Positions 46,005 through 57,700 of a stretch of 64,000 bases of DNA are shown piece by piece (position 1 is the first letter of the stretch; each line of letters starts with the position of its first letter). The stretch comes from Thioclava pacifica DSM 10166 (lineage in GTDB: Bacteria; Pseudomonadota; Alphaproteobacteria; Rhodobacterales; Rhodobacteraceae), in the NCBI RefSeq assembly GCF_000714535.1, contig NZ_AUND01000034.1, forward strand, positions 310,001-374,000. The letters run 5' to 3'. A program made the translations under genes and the position numbers. The notes under the pieces are model-generated. The model had not been told where the DNA came from. It searched no databases and saw only the letters and a list, made by a program, of their open reading frames with translations.

Positions 46005-47276
46005 TCAGGCCGCGTCGGAACGCGTCTCTTCCTCCGCCGCGGCGGCTTCTTCCTGAGCAACCTCGAGCACCGCCTCGACCGCCACCGCCGTCGCCGTGGG
46101 CGAGAGAACCGTATAGGTGCCGGTATCGTCTGCCGAGGGGGCGGCCCGCCGTGTCATCCGCCAGGCGGCATAGCCCGCGATTGCGGCACAGAGCACCCCC
46201 ATATACAGGAAGAACCCGCCCGGCCCCACGACGCCCATCAGCCAACCCGTGACCATCGGCCCCGCGACTGCGCCCACACCGTTGATGAACATCAGCCCCG
46301 CCGAGGCCGCGGCCATGTCGGAATTGTCCAGGTAGTCATTCGTGTAAGCGATCAGTAGCGAATAGAGCGGGTTCGCCACGCCCCCGATCAGCGCGCCGGC
46401 AACCAGCAACAGCCAGAAAGGCGGGTTGAAGATGAAAGCCGCGATCATCACCACCGCGCCGCCAAGCGCCGTGCCCGCGATCAGCACACGCCGATCCATC
46501 CGGTCCGAGAAATAGCCGATCGGATATTGAAGGATCATGCCCCCCACATAGATCGCCGCCACGAAGGCCGAGATCTGTTTCACGTTCAGCCCCTCGGCCG
46601 TGCCCCAGACCGAGGCCATGCCGAACATCGCCGAGAAGATCCCGCCCAGCAGGAAGATCCCGACCATGCCGAGCGGCGAGGCATCCCAAAGGCGCTTGAA
46701 GGTCATGCGCTGGATCGTCTCGAAGCTCGGGGCGGGCGAGGCCGAAAGCAGAATCGGCGTGAAGGACAGCGAAACCAGCACCGAGGGGATCACGAAAAGG
46801 AAATAGCCCGCCGGATCGCCCACATTGAGCAGCGCCTGCGCGGTGACGATGCCGATCATCTGCATCATCATGTAAAGCGAAAGCGCCTGCCCGCGTGTCT
46901 CGTTCGTGGCGCTCGCGTTCAACCAGCTTTCGGCGGTGATATAGACACCCGAGAAGGAGAACCCGATCAGCACGCGCATCGCCACCCAGGCGGGCCAGTT
47001 CGGGAAGGCCGCATACAGCACCAGCACCGCCGAAATCAGCGAGCCAAGTGCCGCGAAGACCCGCACATGCCCAACCCGCGCGATCATCTCGGGCACCATG
47101 CGCGACCCGAACAGGAAGCCTGCGAAATAGGCCGACATCACGAGCGACATATAGAAGGTGTCGATGCCCTCGATATTGCCACGAATACCGAGCAGCGTGC
47201 CCTGCATCCCATTGCCCACCATCAAGAGCATGATCCCCAGCAAAAGTGGCCAGGTCTGGCGCAGCACTAACAACAT
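46005..47276 (-). CDS. MFS transporter
   Basis: A 423-residue twelve-helix major facilitator. Cytoplasmic loop 2-3 reads GSRMVPEMIARVGHVRVFA and the central loop is short. The C-terminus is Ala/Glu-rich and soluble (VAQEEAAAAEEETRSD). It resembles the YcaD/UMF-type group; substrate unknown. The ATG at 47276 is preferred to the TTG just upstream, given the GAGGGACG ribosome-binding site. Confidence 0.88.
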   Translation of the reverse strand: MLLVLRQTWPLLLGIMLLMVGNGMQGTLLGIRGNIEGIDTFYMSLVMSAYFAGFLFGSRMVPEMIARVGHVRVFAALGSLISAVLVLYAAFPNWPAWVAMRVLIGFSFSGVYITAESWLNASATNETRGQALSLYMMMQMIGIVTAQALLNVGDPAGYFLFVIPSVLVSLSFTPILLSASPAPSFETIQRMTFKRLWDASPLGMVGIFLLGGIFSAMFGMASVWGTAEGLNVKQISAFVAAIYVGGMILQYPIGYFSDRMDRRVLIAGTALGGAVVMIAAFIFNPPFWLLLVAGALIGGVANPLYSLLIAYTNDYLDNSDMAAASAGLMFINGVGAVAGPMVTGWLMGVVGPGGFFLYMGVLCAAIAGYAAWRMTRRAAPSADDTGTYTVLSPTATAVAVEAVLEVAQEEAAAAEEETRSDAA

Positions 47277-47383
47277 CAAAAACGTCCCTCGGGTTTGGCC
47301 TGCGGTCAGGCGCGTGGATCTGCGCCGTGCCGAGCCCCGGCATCTAGTGCGCCATGTCGCGAAGAACAGGTCTGTATGCGACT

Positions 47384-48445
47384 TTACGGGATCAGAAGCG
47401 ACGCATCGCCATAGGAAAAGAATCTATACCGATTTTCAACTGCATGCGCGTAAATCTTTTGTATTCGCTCATGCCCCATCAAGGCCGAGACCAGCATCAA
47501 CAGCGTTGATTTCGGCAGGTGGAAATTCGTCATCAGCGCGTCGGTGATACGGAACTCGAAGCCGGGATAGATGAAGATGTCGGTCGCATCGCGAAACGGC
47601 ACGATTTGGCCCATGGCACCGCCGGGTGCGCGTGCGGCGCTTTCGATGAGGCGCAGCGCGGTCGTGCCAACCGGGATCACCCGACCGCCCGCCGCCTTCG
47701 TCGCATTGATCTCGGCGGCAGCCGCCTCGCTCACCTCGCCCCATTCGGCATGCATCTTGTGGGTCGTCACGTCCTCGACCTTGACCGGAAGAAAGGTGCC
47801 CGCACCGACATGGAGGGTCACTTCGGTGAACTCGACCCCTTTCGCGGCGAGTGCTTCCAGCAGTTCGCGGGTGAAATGCAGGCTCGCGGTCGGAGCGGCC
47901 ACGGCGCCGGAATGGCGCGCGAAAACGGTCTGGTAGTCACGCTTGTCGTCTTCGTCCGGCGCGCGCAGAGCCGCGATATAGGGCGGCAACGGCATCGCAC
48001 CGGCCTCGGCCAGCGCGGCGTCGAAATCCTCGCCGGTCAGGTTGAAAGCCACCCGCAGCTGCCCCTGCTCGATCGCCACGACCTGAGCCGAGAGCGCATC
48101 GGAGAAGACGATCACCTCGCCCTGCTTCACCTTGCGCAGGGGTTTGGCGAGCGCCGTCCATTCGCCACCCGGAGCAGGCTCCAGAAGCGTCACCTCGACC
48201 TTCGCGGTCACCTCGCCCTGCGCGCTTTGCCGGGTGCGCATGCCCGACAGGCGCGCCGGGATCACCTTGGTATTGTTGAGCACCAGGCGATCGCCCGGAC
48301 GGAAGATGTCGATCAGGTCGCGTACATGCAGATCGGTGATCGTATCACCTTGCGCAAGCAACAGCCGCGCCGCGTCGCGCGGGCGCGCAGGACGCGTGGC
48401 AATCAGACCCTCGGGCAGGTCGAAATCGAAATCCTCGAGTTTCAT
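47384..48445 (-). CDS. queA: S-adenosylmethionine:tRNA ribosyltransferase-isomerase
   Basis: A 353-residue enzyme. It adds the ribosyl moiety of SAM to preQ1 in tRNA, making epoxyqueuosine. Family motifs: [78 protein letters not shown]. It starts 10 bp after the stop of the large AsmA-like gene, so it is in the same operon. Confidence 0.96.
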   Translation of the reverse strand: MKLEDFDFDLPEGLIATRPARPRDAARLLLAQGDTITDLHVRDLIDIFRPGDRLVLNNTKVIPARLSGMRTRQSAQGEVTAKVEVTLLEPAPGGEWTALAKPLRKVKQGEVIVFSDALSAQVVAIEQGQLRVAFNLTGEDFDAALAEAGAMPLPPYIAALRAPDEDDKRDYQTVFARHSGAVAAPTASLHFTRELLEALAAKGVEFTEVTLHVGAGTFLPVKVEDVTTHKMHAEWGEVSEAAAAEINATKAAGGRVIPVGTTALRLIESAARAPGGAMGQIVPFRDATDIFIYPGFEFRITDALMTNFHLPKSTLLMLVSALMGHERIQKIYAHAVENRYRFFSYGDASLLIP

Positions 48446-48455
48446 CGGATAAACC

Positions 48456-51400
48456 TTATTCGCTCAGCACCTTCGGCGGGCCGGACCGGAACATCTCGCG
48501 CATCGCACCCGGCGCGAGCACCGAGAGCGGGTTGATCGAGACCTTGGGCGCATCCGACGAGCCGCGCAGCGAGTAATTGAAGCCAAACAGCCCCTCGCCC
48601 GCCTTCGAGATGATCTGACCGATCCCGTTCACCAGATAGAACGGAGAAATCACGCCCTTCATGTTGAGCTTCTTGCTGTCCGGGTAATAGTTGCCCGTCA
48701 TCGTCACACCCATCGAGGCCCCCACGGCGGCGCCCCTTGTGACGCTGACCCCGTTGGGCGTCAAGCGGAAGGCGCCATCCACCGTGGAGAACACGATCCC
48801 CTCACCGTCGAGCTGTTCCAACAGCCCGACGCCCGAGGCTGCGGACAACAGTGAGGCGAGCACCGGCGCGTCCTTCACCCGCAGATTGGCGATCGCGACC
48901 TCGCCGTCATAGCTCTTGCGATCGCGCGGGGTCAGAACGAGCGTGCCCTGCCCGCCCCGCGCCTTGGTGAAAATCCCCGTCGCCTTGAGCACCGCGCCGG
49001 CGTCAGCGGCCTGCGCGCGGATCGAAACCCGCCCGCCCGGTGCCGGGACCAGCGTGCCCGCCACCGGGGCGCTGCCATTCACCTGCGCCTGGAACTTGCC
49101 CGAGAACCCACCTCGGGTCGAGAAATTGCCGCGGAACCCGGTAAGCGCGATTGCATCCGTGATCTGTACCCGGTCGAGCGATGCGCTGATCGCGCTTCCC
49201 CCTCCGCCACCCGAGCCGCCGCCAGCGCCACCGCCCGAGCCGAAATCGGATTTCGCGAGATCGAGCCGGCCGGAATTGACCTGCACATTCACCGCACGCC
49301 CCTTGCCCTGCCCGACGAGATCGGCACTGCCGGCGAACCAGTTGCCGATGCGCAGATCGGTGAACCGCGCCCGGTTCAGCCCGCCATTCTTGTCCAGGCT
49401 CACATCGCCCGTCGCACGCAGGCCCGGCGCGGTATAGGCGAGGCTCTCGATCGCCGGAGGCTGGCCGAGCGTGCCCGAAAGCTTCAGCGAACCGTTCGTG
49501 CCCGCCCCCTTCACGTAACCGATCTCGGGGATCGACAGGCGCACCCCTGCAAGGTCGCTCTCGAAGGTGAATTGCGTCGCCTCGTCCTTGCGCAGCGCGA
49601 GATCGATCTGCCCGTTGCCCTTGCCCGCCACCATGCCACGCGGCAGGCCGACGCCGAACGCATCGAGCGCCTCGGGCGTTACCTCGATCGCGGCCTTGAC
49701 CTCCGAGCGCCCCTTCGCCTCGGGGCCGAAACGCTGATCCCAGGCGCCATCGAAGGCCACGCCCGACAACATGCCCTTGCCCGAGATCACCATCCCCGCA
49801 TTGTCGGCCTTGAGCGTCAGCGCGTCGGCGCGCAGCTCGCGACCCGGCACGAGCACATCGCTCTTCACCTCGGTCATCCGCGCGGTCACATCGAAACCGA
49901 TTTCCTCGGCCGGCACGCGCGGCTTGAGCGGCAAGCGGATGACCGAACGCGCCTCGGCCCAGCCGCTGGCGATATCGGTCTTCATGCCCGCTTTGCTCAG
50001 GAACTCGAAGGGCGGCTGGTCGAGCAGCGACAGCGCCGCGGGGATTGGCGAGCGGGTAACCAAGGTTACCACGGCGGGCGCTGGCTTGATGCGGATATCG
50101 GGCACGATCAGCTCGGTCCCGGCCACCTCGATCCGCCCGCCCGAGGGCGCGGTGACGTGGCCTTCTTCGACCTTGAGCGCCTGGCGGGTGTCGATGATCG
50201 TCGCGAACCCCTTCCCCTGCTGCACCGGCGGCAGGGTCTTGAGCACGCGCACATCCGCGCCACGAAATTCGTATCCAAGACCGAGCTTGGGCTCCTCTCC
50301 CGGCACGAGCCGCAACCCGGCATGAACGTTGCGCAGCTGGCCCGTGGTCACGTTCTGCTCCAGCCAATCGCGGGTTTTCGGAACCACCGCGGGCGGCCAG
50401 AGCGCGAGCAGCTTGGTCTGGTCGATCTGGTCGATCCCGGCATCAAGCGAGACCTTCCAGCCATCGGATTGCGCGGCAAGCTGTCCCTTCGCGCTGATCG
50501 TCGTGTCGCCCTCATCATTGAGTTCGAGCTGACCGATCCGGACGCGGAACGGATCGAAGGACAACCGGAAATCCACCGCGCCCTGATCGAACTGCGCGGG
50601 CTTGTCGAACACGCCCGCCGGATCGAGCTCGAGATTGGAGATCGCGATCTGACCCAACAGCTGGCGCGGCACGCCGTTGCGCAGATCGCGCATATAGGCC
50701 TGCCCATCGGCGCGCAGCCGCAGCGCGCGACTTTTCACTTCTAGGTTTGACACTTCGACGCGCTGGCGCACCGGATCGTAGTTGAGATAAAGCTTGCCGC
50801 TTTCGATGGCGATCGGACGGACGCCATCATTAGGCCGGATCGCACCGGCTCCGATCTCGAGCATCGCACTCATGCCCGTCAGCTGCCCCTTGTCGTCGAG
50901 GCCAGATCGCAGCGCCCCGGAGATCGGCGCATTGAGAACTCCGAGCGCGGCCAGCGCCGGCGATTGCACCGCGAGATCCCGTGCGGGCAACGCGGTCACG
51001 GCGGCGCCGAAGCTCGCCTCTCGGCTGTTCTTCTCGGTGGTCATCGAGACCGCCACCTGCGCAGGTTTTGTCCCCGCCCCGCCCACGTCAAAGCCGAGCG
51101 CGATGGAAATCTCCTCCGGCGTCTGGCTCAGCTTGAAACGCCCCTGCGAGACTTTCCACAGCCGGTCAAGACGTTCGTCCATCAGACGCAGTTCGACATC
51201 CTCGGCGGTCACCGTCTCCAGCTTTGAAAGCGCAGGAACCTCGAAAACGGTCTCGAATGCCTCGACTGCATCGGAGACATTGTTCAGATCGAGATTGCCG
51301 AACATGTCGCCGCCGCCAAGGTCGAGGTCGAGCCGCCCATCGGGCAACCGATGCAGCGCGAGGCTGGCGCCGCGGATCCGGAACGAACGCGGTTCGATCT

Positions 51401-51884
51401 TGCCGCGCAGAAGCGGCTCGCTCCAGAGCGTCGCGCGCAATTCCGGAAGCACCGCGATCGGCAGGCCCGAAGGCCGGTCCAGCCGTACCATCTTGAACCG
51501 CACGCGAGGCCGCAGCCCCTCGTCGACGAAAAGATCGATCCCGCCCGCGAGCGTCACCTTCATCCGGCCTTCGAGCGCGGAATTGGCGCGCGCCTGCAAT
51601 TGCGCGACGATCCAGCCCGGCGCCGAGACCGGTTGATGGGTGATCACGAGCCAGGCGAAAATCGAGGCCAGCGCCAGAAAGGGAAGCGTCAGAAGCAGCA
51701 GAAGACCGGCCCGCCCACGCCGCGCGGTCGACTCGAGCTTTTCCTCGGAAGCGTCTGACAAGATGGGCTTTTCCAGAAGATACGCATCCTCCTTCGGCGG
51801 CATCTTCTCAGCCGCGGCATCCGCGTCCTTGCGCGGCGACCCCGTCGCGGGGTCAGAGGGGCGGTCGTGCTCCATCGCCTTCAT
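48456..51884 (-). CDS. Large AsmA/YhdP-like (DUF3971) envelope protein
   Basis: A 1142-residue protein. The cytoplasmic N-terminus is about 57 residues, then a single transmembrane helix (about 60-83, [20 protein letters not shown]). A long periplasmic region of beta-rich repeats of the AsmA/YhdP type follows, ending in the AsmA-like C-terminal domain ([20 protein letters not shown]). A Gly/Ser-rich linker ([14 protein letters not shown]) occurs at about 890-905. Relatives form bridge-like grooves that carry phospholipids to the outer membrane. The ATG is at 51884 with GGGAG upstream; 51875 is possible. Divergent from a peroxiredoxin gene, upstream of queA. Confidence 0.85.
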   Translation of the reverse strand: MKAMEHDRPSDPATGSPRKDADAAAEKMPPKEDAYLLEKPILSDASEEKLESTARRGRAGLLLLLTLPFLALASIFAWLVITHQPVSAPGWIVAQLQARANSALEGRMKVTLAGGIDLFVDEGLRPRVRFKMVRLDRPSGLPIAVLPELRATLWSEPLLRGKIEPRSFRIRGASLALHRLPDGRLDLDLGGGDMFGNLDLNNVSDAVEAFETVFEVPALSKLETVTAEDVELRLMDERLDRLWKVSQGRFKLSQTPEEISIALGFDVGGAGTKPAQVAVSMTTEKNSREASFGAAVTALPARDLAVQSPALAALGVLNAPISGALRSGLDDKGQLTGMSAMLEIGAGAIRPNDGVRPIAIESGKLYLNYDPVRQRVEVSNLEVKSRALRLRADGQAYMRDLRNGVPRQLLGQIAISNLELDPAGVFDKPAQFDQGAVDFRLSFDPFRVRIGQLELNDEGDTTISAKGQLAAQSDGWKVSLDAGIDQIDQTKLLALWPPAVVPKTRDWLEQNVTTGQLRNVHAGLRLVPGEEPKLGLGYEFRGADVRVLKTLPPVQQGKGFATIIDTRQALKVEEGHVTAPSGGRIEVAGTELIVPDIRIKPAPAVVTLVTRSPIPAALSLLDQPPFEFLSKAGMKTDIASGWAEARSVIRLPLKPRVPAEEIGFDVTARMTEVKSDVLVPGRELRADALTLKADNAGMVISGKGMLSGVAFDGAWDQRFGPEAKGRSEVKAAIEVTPEALDAFGVGLPRGMVAGKGNGQIDLALRKDEATQFTFESDLAGVRLSIPEIGYVKGAGTNGSLKLSGTLGQPPAIESLAYTAPGLRATGDVSLDKNGGLNRARFTDLRIGNWFAGSADLVGQGKGRAVNVQVNSGRLDLAKSDFGSGGGAGGGSGGGGGSAISASLDRVQITDAIALTGFRGNFSTRGGFSGKFQAQVNGSAPVAGTLVPAPGGRVSIRAQAADAGAVLKATGIFTKARGGQGTLVLTPRDRKSYDGEVAIANLRVKDAPVLASLLSAASGVGLLEQLDGEGIVFSTVDGAFRLTPNGVSVTRGAAVGASMGVTMTGNYYPDSKKLNMKGVISPFYLVNGIGQIISKAGEGLFGFNYSLRGSSDAPKVSINPLSVLAPGAMREMFRSGPPKVLSE

Positions 51885-52030
51885 TCGGGTGGCTCCCGTT
51901 CCTCCCGTGGTTGCCCGATCGGGCCATCCAGCGGGGGCGGGTTGGCCTTGCCCCAGTCTCCTGCCTCGTGGTTAATTCTTGCCCAATGCGGGCATGAAAG
52001 TAAGCCCCGATCTGCGAAGGAGACCTCAAA

Positions 52031-52534
52031 GTGATCCAGACAGGCGAAAAAGCGCCGGACTTCACCCTTCCCGCAACCGGCGGCAAAGCGTTCGGAGCAT
52101 TGGGAAAACTGATCACGGAAGACGGGATGCTGCGGCTCTCGGACGCGCTGCCGCATCCGGTCGTGCTCTATTTCTACCCCAAGGACAACACGCCTGGCTG
52201 CACCACCGAGGCTCTCGATTTCACCCGTCTCGCGGACGCGTTTACGACGGCGGGCGTGATCGTGATCGGGATATCGAAGGACAGCCTCAAGAAGCACGAG
52301 AATTTCTGCGCCAAGCATGACCTCGGGATCTACCTCGCCTCCGACGACGGTGGAGAGACTTGCGAGGCCTATGGGGCTTGGGCCGAAAAATCGATGTACG
52401 GCAAGACCTTCTGGGGGATAGTTCGCTCAACCGTCCTGATCGGGAAGGATGGCACTGTCGCGCAGGTCTGGCCCAAGGTGAAGGTGAAAGGGCATACCGA
52501 GGACGTGCTGGAGGCAGCCCGAGGCTTGTCCTGA
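52031..52534 (+). CDS. bcp: Peroxiredoxin, Bcp/PrxQ type
   Basis: A 167-residue thiol peroxidase. The peroxidatic Cys is in YPKDNTPGCTTEALDF. The resolving Cys of E. coli Bcp, five residues on, is Leu here, so it is a one-Cys type or uses another thiol (candidates in FCAKHD, ETCEAYG). The start is GTG at 52031 with AAGGAG upstream. It reduces hydrogen peroxide and lipid peroxides in the cytosol. Confidence 0.92.
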   Translation: MIQTGEKAPDFTLPATGGKAFGALGKLITEDGMLRLSDALPHPVVLYFYPKDNTPGCTTEALDFTRLADAFTTAGVIVIGISKDSLKKHENFCAKHDLGIYLASDDGGETCEAYGAWAEKSMYGKTFWGIVRSTVLIGKDGTVAQVWPKVKVKGHTEDVLEAARGLS

Positions 52535-52828
52535 TCCGCTCCAAGCCGCATGCAAGCGCGGATCGCACGAAGGTGAAAGCCCCGCGATCCGCGCGGTAAA
52601 ATCCGCCATCTAAAGCGCTTTTATCGGCAGAAAACCGCCCATCCCGGCGGCGTGAGGGAACTGCGACCGGATGCCTGGGCGAAACCGGTTGCCCGGGCCG
52701 CCCCCCCTTGCTAATCCCTCTTCAACCGGGCGGAGGAAGTTATCCACAGTGACGACAGGTCCTCCCTGCCCATGTTTGCAGACGGCCTCGTGCCCTCTTC
52801 GATCTGAAACAACACAGGACCGACCGGC
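52535..52828. promoter_or_regulatory. Intergenic region, peroxiredoxin to M23 gene
   Basis: Holds an inverted repeat CGCGGATCGC...GCGATCCGCG (about 52557-52591), probably the peroxiredoxin 3' hairpin without a T-run. There is one perfect DnaA-type box TTATCCACA (52740-52748). Promoter elements for the M23 gene are presumably here; no ORF. Confidence 0.4.
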
Positions 52829-54145
52829 TTGCCCAGACGCATCCTCGACCGCCTGAACTCACGCCTCGAGCGTTGGCTTCCCGAACAGCGACTGTTCATG
52901 AAATCGGACAGTGCGACCCGCTTCATCCGGTTGCGACCGCTGACCCAGGCAAGCGTTCTGGCCGTCGGCGCGGGGCTGTTCCTGTGGTCGACCGTCGCCT
53001 CGGCAATGCTGTTCATTGATGGAATTTCCACGGGTGGGGCCGCGCAGAACGAACAAGTGGCCAAGGTGGCGTTCGAACGTCGCCTCGATGCGCTGTCGAA
53101 GGAACGCGACGCCCGCGCGGCCGAGGCGCTGGCCGCACAGGACCGTTTCCAGACCGCGCTTCAGCAGGTCTCGAAAATGCAATCCGCGCTGCTGGCCTCC
53201 GAAGAGCGCAAGCGCGAGCTGGAAACCGGGATCGGCGTGATCCAGTCGACGCTGCGCCGCACCATGGATGAGCGCGACACCGCGCGCCTGGCACTGGCCA
53301 AGGCCGAAGGTAAAGGCGCCGAGTCCGGCCCGACCCCCGTCGCGCGCGCCGAGGACATGGCCAAGACCGTCGACATGTTGACGGCGGCGCTCGGCGAAAC
53401 CGCCAAGGAACGCGACACGGCCGCGCAGGATGCCCAGAGCGCTCAGGTCCAGATGGACAAGATCGCGCTTGAGAAACGCCTGATGGAGCAGCGCAACGAC
53501 GAGATCTTCACGACGCTGGAAGGTGCGGTGAAAATCTCGATGGAGCCGCTCGACAAGGTGTTCAAGCAGGCCGGCATGGATCCTGACAATGTGCTTGCGC
53601 AGATCAAGCGTGGCTATTCGGGAACCGGCGGGCCGCTGACCCCGGTCTCGCTTTCGACGAAGGGCTCCGCAGATCTCGATGGCGACACGGCACGCGCCGA
53701 GTCGATCCTGCGCAAGCTCGACGAAATGAACATGTATCGCATCGCGGTGGACAAGCTGCCCTTCGCAATGCCGGTGAAATCCGCTTTCCGCTTCTCCTCG
53801 CCTTTCGGCTGGCGCTGGGGTCGGATGCATGAAGGCGTGGATATGGCCGCCCCGGTCGGCACCAAGATCTACGCCCCTGCCGATGGCGTCGTAATCGCGG
53901 CCGAATGGGAACGCGGCTACGGCAACCTGATCAAGATCCGCCACGAGTTCGGGATCACCACCCGTTACGGTCACCTGAACAAAATCCGCGTGAAAGTGGG
54001 GCAAAAGGTGTCGCAAGGGGACTGGATTGCTGATATGGGCAATACCGGACACTCCACCGGACCGCATCTCCACTACGAGATCCGGATCAGTGGCAAGGCA
54101 ATCAATCCGATGACCTTCATCAAGGCTGGTAAGAATGTTTTCTAA
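52829..54145 (+). CDS. M23-family peptidoglycan endopeptidase with DUF5930 domain
   Basis: A 438-residue membrane-anchored metallopeptidase. The cytoplasmic N-terminus (RLERWLPEQRLFMKSD) is followed by a transmembrane helix (about 44-64), a long coiled coil (about 75-215) and a LytM/M23 domain (about 318-430). Zinc residues are in WGRMHEGVDMAAP and GPHLHYEIRI. The start is probably TTG at 52829 with AGGA upstream, because homologues keep the LERWLPEQRLF segment. It overlaps the bactofilin gene by 11 bp, a pairing known from the LmdC-bactofilin shape system. Confidence 0.9.
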   Translation: MPRRILDRLNSRLERWLPEQRLFMKSDSATRFIRLRPLTQASVLAVGAGLFLWSTVASAMLFIDGISTGGAAQNEQVAKVAFERRLDALSKERDARAAEALAAQDRFQTALQQVSKMQSALLASEERKRELETGIGVIQSTLRRTMDERDTARLALAKAEGKGAESGPTPVARAEDMAKTVDMLTAALGETAKERDTAAQDAQSAQVQMDKIALEKRLMEQRNDEIFTTLEGAVKISMEPLDKVFKQAGMDPDNVLAQIKRGYSGTGGPLTPVSLSTKGSADLDGDTARAESILRKLDEMNMYRIAVDKLPFAMPVKSAFRFSSPFGWRWGRMHEGVDMAAPVGTKIYAPADGVVIAAEWERGYGNLIKIRHEFGITTRYGHLNKIRVKVGQKVSQGDWIADMGNTGHSTGPHLHYEIRISGKAINPMTFIKAGKNVF

Positions 54146-54659
54146 GAGCAAAATCCATGAGCCCGGCCCCAAGGCCGAGGGTGACAAGCCCAAGACCCCG
54201 GAAACCACGGCGGCGCCCGCGCGCCCCACGACCGACTACACGCCCGGCGCCACGCCGCGCGCGAAGCCCGCACCCTCGGTGCTGTCGTCGGATCTGACGA
54301 TCACCGGCAACATCAAGACCACCGGCGACATCCAGATCGAAGGCGTGGTCGAGGGCGATATCCGCGCCCACCTGCTGACCGTCGGCGAGAGCGCCACGAT
54401 CAAGGGCGAGATCACCGCTGATGACGTCGTGGTCAATGGCCGCGTCGTGGGCCGCGTGCGTGGTCTCAAGGTCCGCCTGACCTCGACCGCCCGCGTCGAA
54501 GGCGACATCATCCACAAGACCATCGCCATCGAGAGCGGTGCGCATTTCGAAGGTTCGGTTCAGCGTCAGGACGATCCGCTGCAAAACGGCCAGGGCACGC
54601 CCAAGCTCGCCCCGCCGATGGCAGAGCCCGCTCCCGCCCCGGCGCAAGAGAAGAAATAA
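54135..54659 (+). CDS. Bactofilin
   Basis: A 174-residue polymer-forming cytoskeletal protein. A Pro/Ala-rich N-terminal tail (about 1-45) and C-terminal tail flank a beta-helical bactofilin core (about 50-145; LTITGNIKTTGDIQIEGVVE, VGESATIKGEITADDVVVNG). Bactofilins assemble on the inner membrane and position cell-wall enzymes. Translationally overlapped with the M23 peptidase, its probable partner. Confidence 0.93.
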   Translation: MFSKSKIHEPGPKAEGDKPKTPETTAAPARPTTDYTPGATPRAKPAPSVLSSDLTITGNIKTTGDIQIEGVVEGDIRAHLLTVGESATIKGEITADDVVVNGRVVGRVRGLKVRLTSTARVEGDIIHKTIAIESGAHFEGSVQRQDDPLQNGQGTPKLAPPMAEPAPAPAQEKK

Positions 54660-54682
54660 TCTCAGGCAAGAGCCAGAGCGAA

Positions 54683-54709
54683 CAGGGCGGCCCGCGGGCC
54701 GCCCTTTTT
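54683..54709 (+). terminator. Terminator of the M23-bactofilin operon
   Basis: AGGGCGGCCC pairs with GGGCCGCCCT, followed by TTTTC. Confidence 0.88.
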
Positions 54710-54753
54710 CATTTTCCCTTTGGGGGACGATCCGCGTTTCGCGGCTGGCGCGA

Positions 54754-57700
54754 TCAGCTCTTCTTCTGGACCGCGATGACCTTCTCGGCCAGATCGCGGG
54801 CGATGGCGAAGGCGCCGCGGATCTTGTCCTTGTCGTTTTTCCAGTCGCGCCGGACGATCAGCCGATTGTCCTTCACCTTGGCCAGATCGCGCTGCGCCGT
54901 GAGGAACTCCACCAGCCCCGCCGGGTTCGGGAATTTGTCATTGTGGAACTGGATCGTCGCACCTTTCGGGCCGGCATCCAGCTTGGCGATCATCGCGCGT
55001 TTGCACATCGCCTTGATCCGCACGACCAGCAGCAGCGTGTTGACCTCTTTCGGCAGCTCTCCGAAGCGGTCAATCAGCTCGGCCGCAAAGCCTTCCAGCT
55101 CGACTTTGGTGGTCAGGCTCGACAGGCGGCGATAAAGCCCCAGCCGCACATCAAGATCGGGGATGTAGCTCTCGGGGATCATGACCGGCACGCCGAGATT
55201 GATCTGCGGTGACCAGTCGCCATCCACGGTCTCGGTCAGCTCACCCGATTTCAGCTTCGAAATCGTCTCTTCCAGCATCGCCTGGTAAAGCTCGTAGCCG
55301 ACCTCCTTGATATGGCCGGATTGTTCCTCGCCCAGAAGGTTCCCCGCCCCGCGCAGATCGAGATCCTGGCTGGCAAGGTTGAACCCCGCCCCAAGACTGT
55401 CGAGCGAGCCCAGAAGACGCAACCGTTTCTGCGCCTGCGGCGTCAGCGGCATGCGCGGCTTCGTGGTAAGGTAGCAATAGGCCCGCGTCTTGGCGCGCCC
55501 CACCCGGCCCCGGATCTGGTAAAGCTGGCTCAGCCCGAACATATCCGCGCGATGTACGACCATCGTGTTCGCCGTGGGAATATCGAGGCCGCTCTCGACG
55601 ATCGTCGTCGCCAGAAGCACATCGAATTTGCCATCATAGAAGGCGTTCATCCGCTCATCGAGCTCGCCCGCCGCCATCTGCCCATGCGCCACGAGATATT
55701 TCACCTCCGGGACATGGCTTTGCAGGAACTCCTCGATCTCGGGCAGGTCGGAAATACGCGGCACCACGTAGAAGCTCTGCCCGCCCCGATAATGCTCGCG
55801 CAACAGCGCTTCGCGGATCGTCACCGTGTCGAACTCGCTGACATAGGTGCGGATCGCGAGGCGGTCGACGGGCGGCGTGCCGATGATCGACAAATCCCGC
55901 ACGCCGGTGAGCGACAGCTGCAAGGTGCGCGGGATCGGCGTCGCGGTGAGCGTGAGCACGTGGATCTCGGAACGCATCTCCTTCAGGCGCTCCTTGTGCT
56001 GCACGCCGAAATGCTGCTCCTCATCGATGATCAGCAGCCCGAGATTGGCAAATTTCACCGTCTTGGCCAGCACCGCATGGGTTCCGATCACGATGTCGAC
56101 CGTGCCGTCGCGCAGACCTTCGCGGGTTTTCGTGGCCTCCTTCGCCGAGACGAACCGGCTCAGGGGCTTCACCGTCAGCGCCGTCCCCCGGAAGCGATCG
56201 GCAAAAGTCTTGTAATGCTGGCGCGCGAGCAGCGTCGTCGGTGCGATCACTGCCACCTGCATCCCCGATTGCGCGGCCACGAAGGCGGCGCGCATCGCGA
56301 CCTCGGTCTTGCCGAAGCCCACATCGCCCACCACCAGACGATCCATCGGCGTGCCGGATTTCAAATCGTCCACCACGTCTTCGATGGCCGTCATCTGGTC
56401 GTCGGTCTCGGTATAGGGGAAGCGCGCGGCAAAGGCCTCCCATTCGTGATGCGGTGCCTCGAGGATCGGGGCCTGACGCAGGTGCCGCTCGGCCGCGATG
56501 CGCATCAGCTTGTCGGCGATCTGGCGGATGCGTTCCTTCAGCTTGGCCTTCTTGGCCTGCCAGGCGCCGCCGCCCAACTTGTCGAGCAGCCCCTCTTCAT
56601 GGCCATAGCGGCTGAGCAGTTCGATATTCTCGACCGGCAGGTAAAGCCGGTCCCCGCCCGCATATTCCAAAAGCACACAATCATGCGGCGCGCCAAGCGC
56701 AGTGACCGTCTCCAGCCCCTTGTAGCGACCCACGCCGTGATCGACATGGACGACCAGATCGCCGGGCGACAGCGTCGTGTGCTCGGTCAGGAAGTTCTCG
56801 GCTTTGCGCTTGCGCTTCGGGCGCGAGACGAGGCGTTCACCCAGAACATCCTGTTCGGAGATGACCGTCAGATCCTTGCCGTCGCGCGGTGCCTCAAAGC
56901 CCTCGTCGAGCGGCCAGACCGTCAGGTTCACGCCGGGCCCGATCTCGCGCGCATCCGAGATCAGCTTGGCGCCGATCAGGCCTTCATCCTCCATCAGCCC
57001 CTTGAGACGTTCGCGCGCGCCTTCCGACCACGACGCGATCACCACCGGTCCGTCGGCGAGACGCGCTTGAACATGATCCTTTAGCGCGCTGAAAAGGCTT
57101 ATATTTTCCACCTTACGCTCGGGCGCGAAATTGCGCCCGATCTTACCGCCCGCATTCAACACTCCCGGTCCGGGGGGCGCCGGAATGACCTGAAGGCGCA
57201 GCACACGAAGCGACTTCAACACGAACTCCCAATCCTTTGTATCCAAATACAAAAGATGCGGCGGCGCGGGCTTGTAGACAGAATCCAGACGGTCGCGCCG
57301 GGTCATCGCCTCGCGGCGGGTATCGTATTGGTCCTCGATCCCCTCCCAGCGGCTTTCCTGCTGCGGCCCGATCTGGTCGTCGAGCATCACGGTCGCCTCG
57401 GGAAGATAGTCGAACAGGGTCTCCAACTTTTCATGGAAGAAGCCCAGCCAATGCTCCATCCCTGCCTGTTTGCGCCCTGCCGAGACCGCCTCGTAAAGCG
57501 GATCTTCCGCGCCGCCCGAACCGAACTCGATGCGGTAATTCTGCCGGAACCGCGTGATCGAGGCCTCGTCGAGGATCACCTCAGAAACCGGCGCGAGGTC
57601 CACGCCCTTCAGCTTCTCGGTCGTGCGTTGGCTGACCGGATCAAAACGGCGCGCATCGTCGAGCACGTCGCCAAACAGGTCGAGCCGCACCGGCCCGCCC

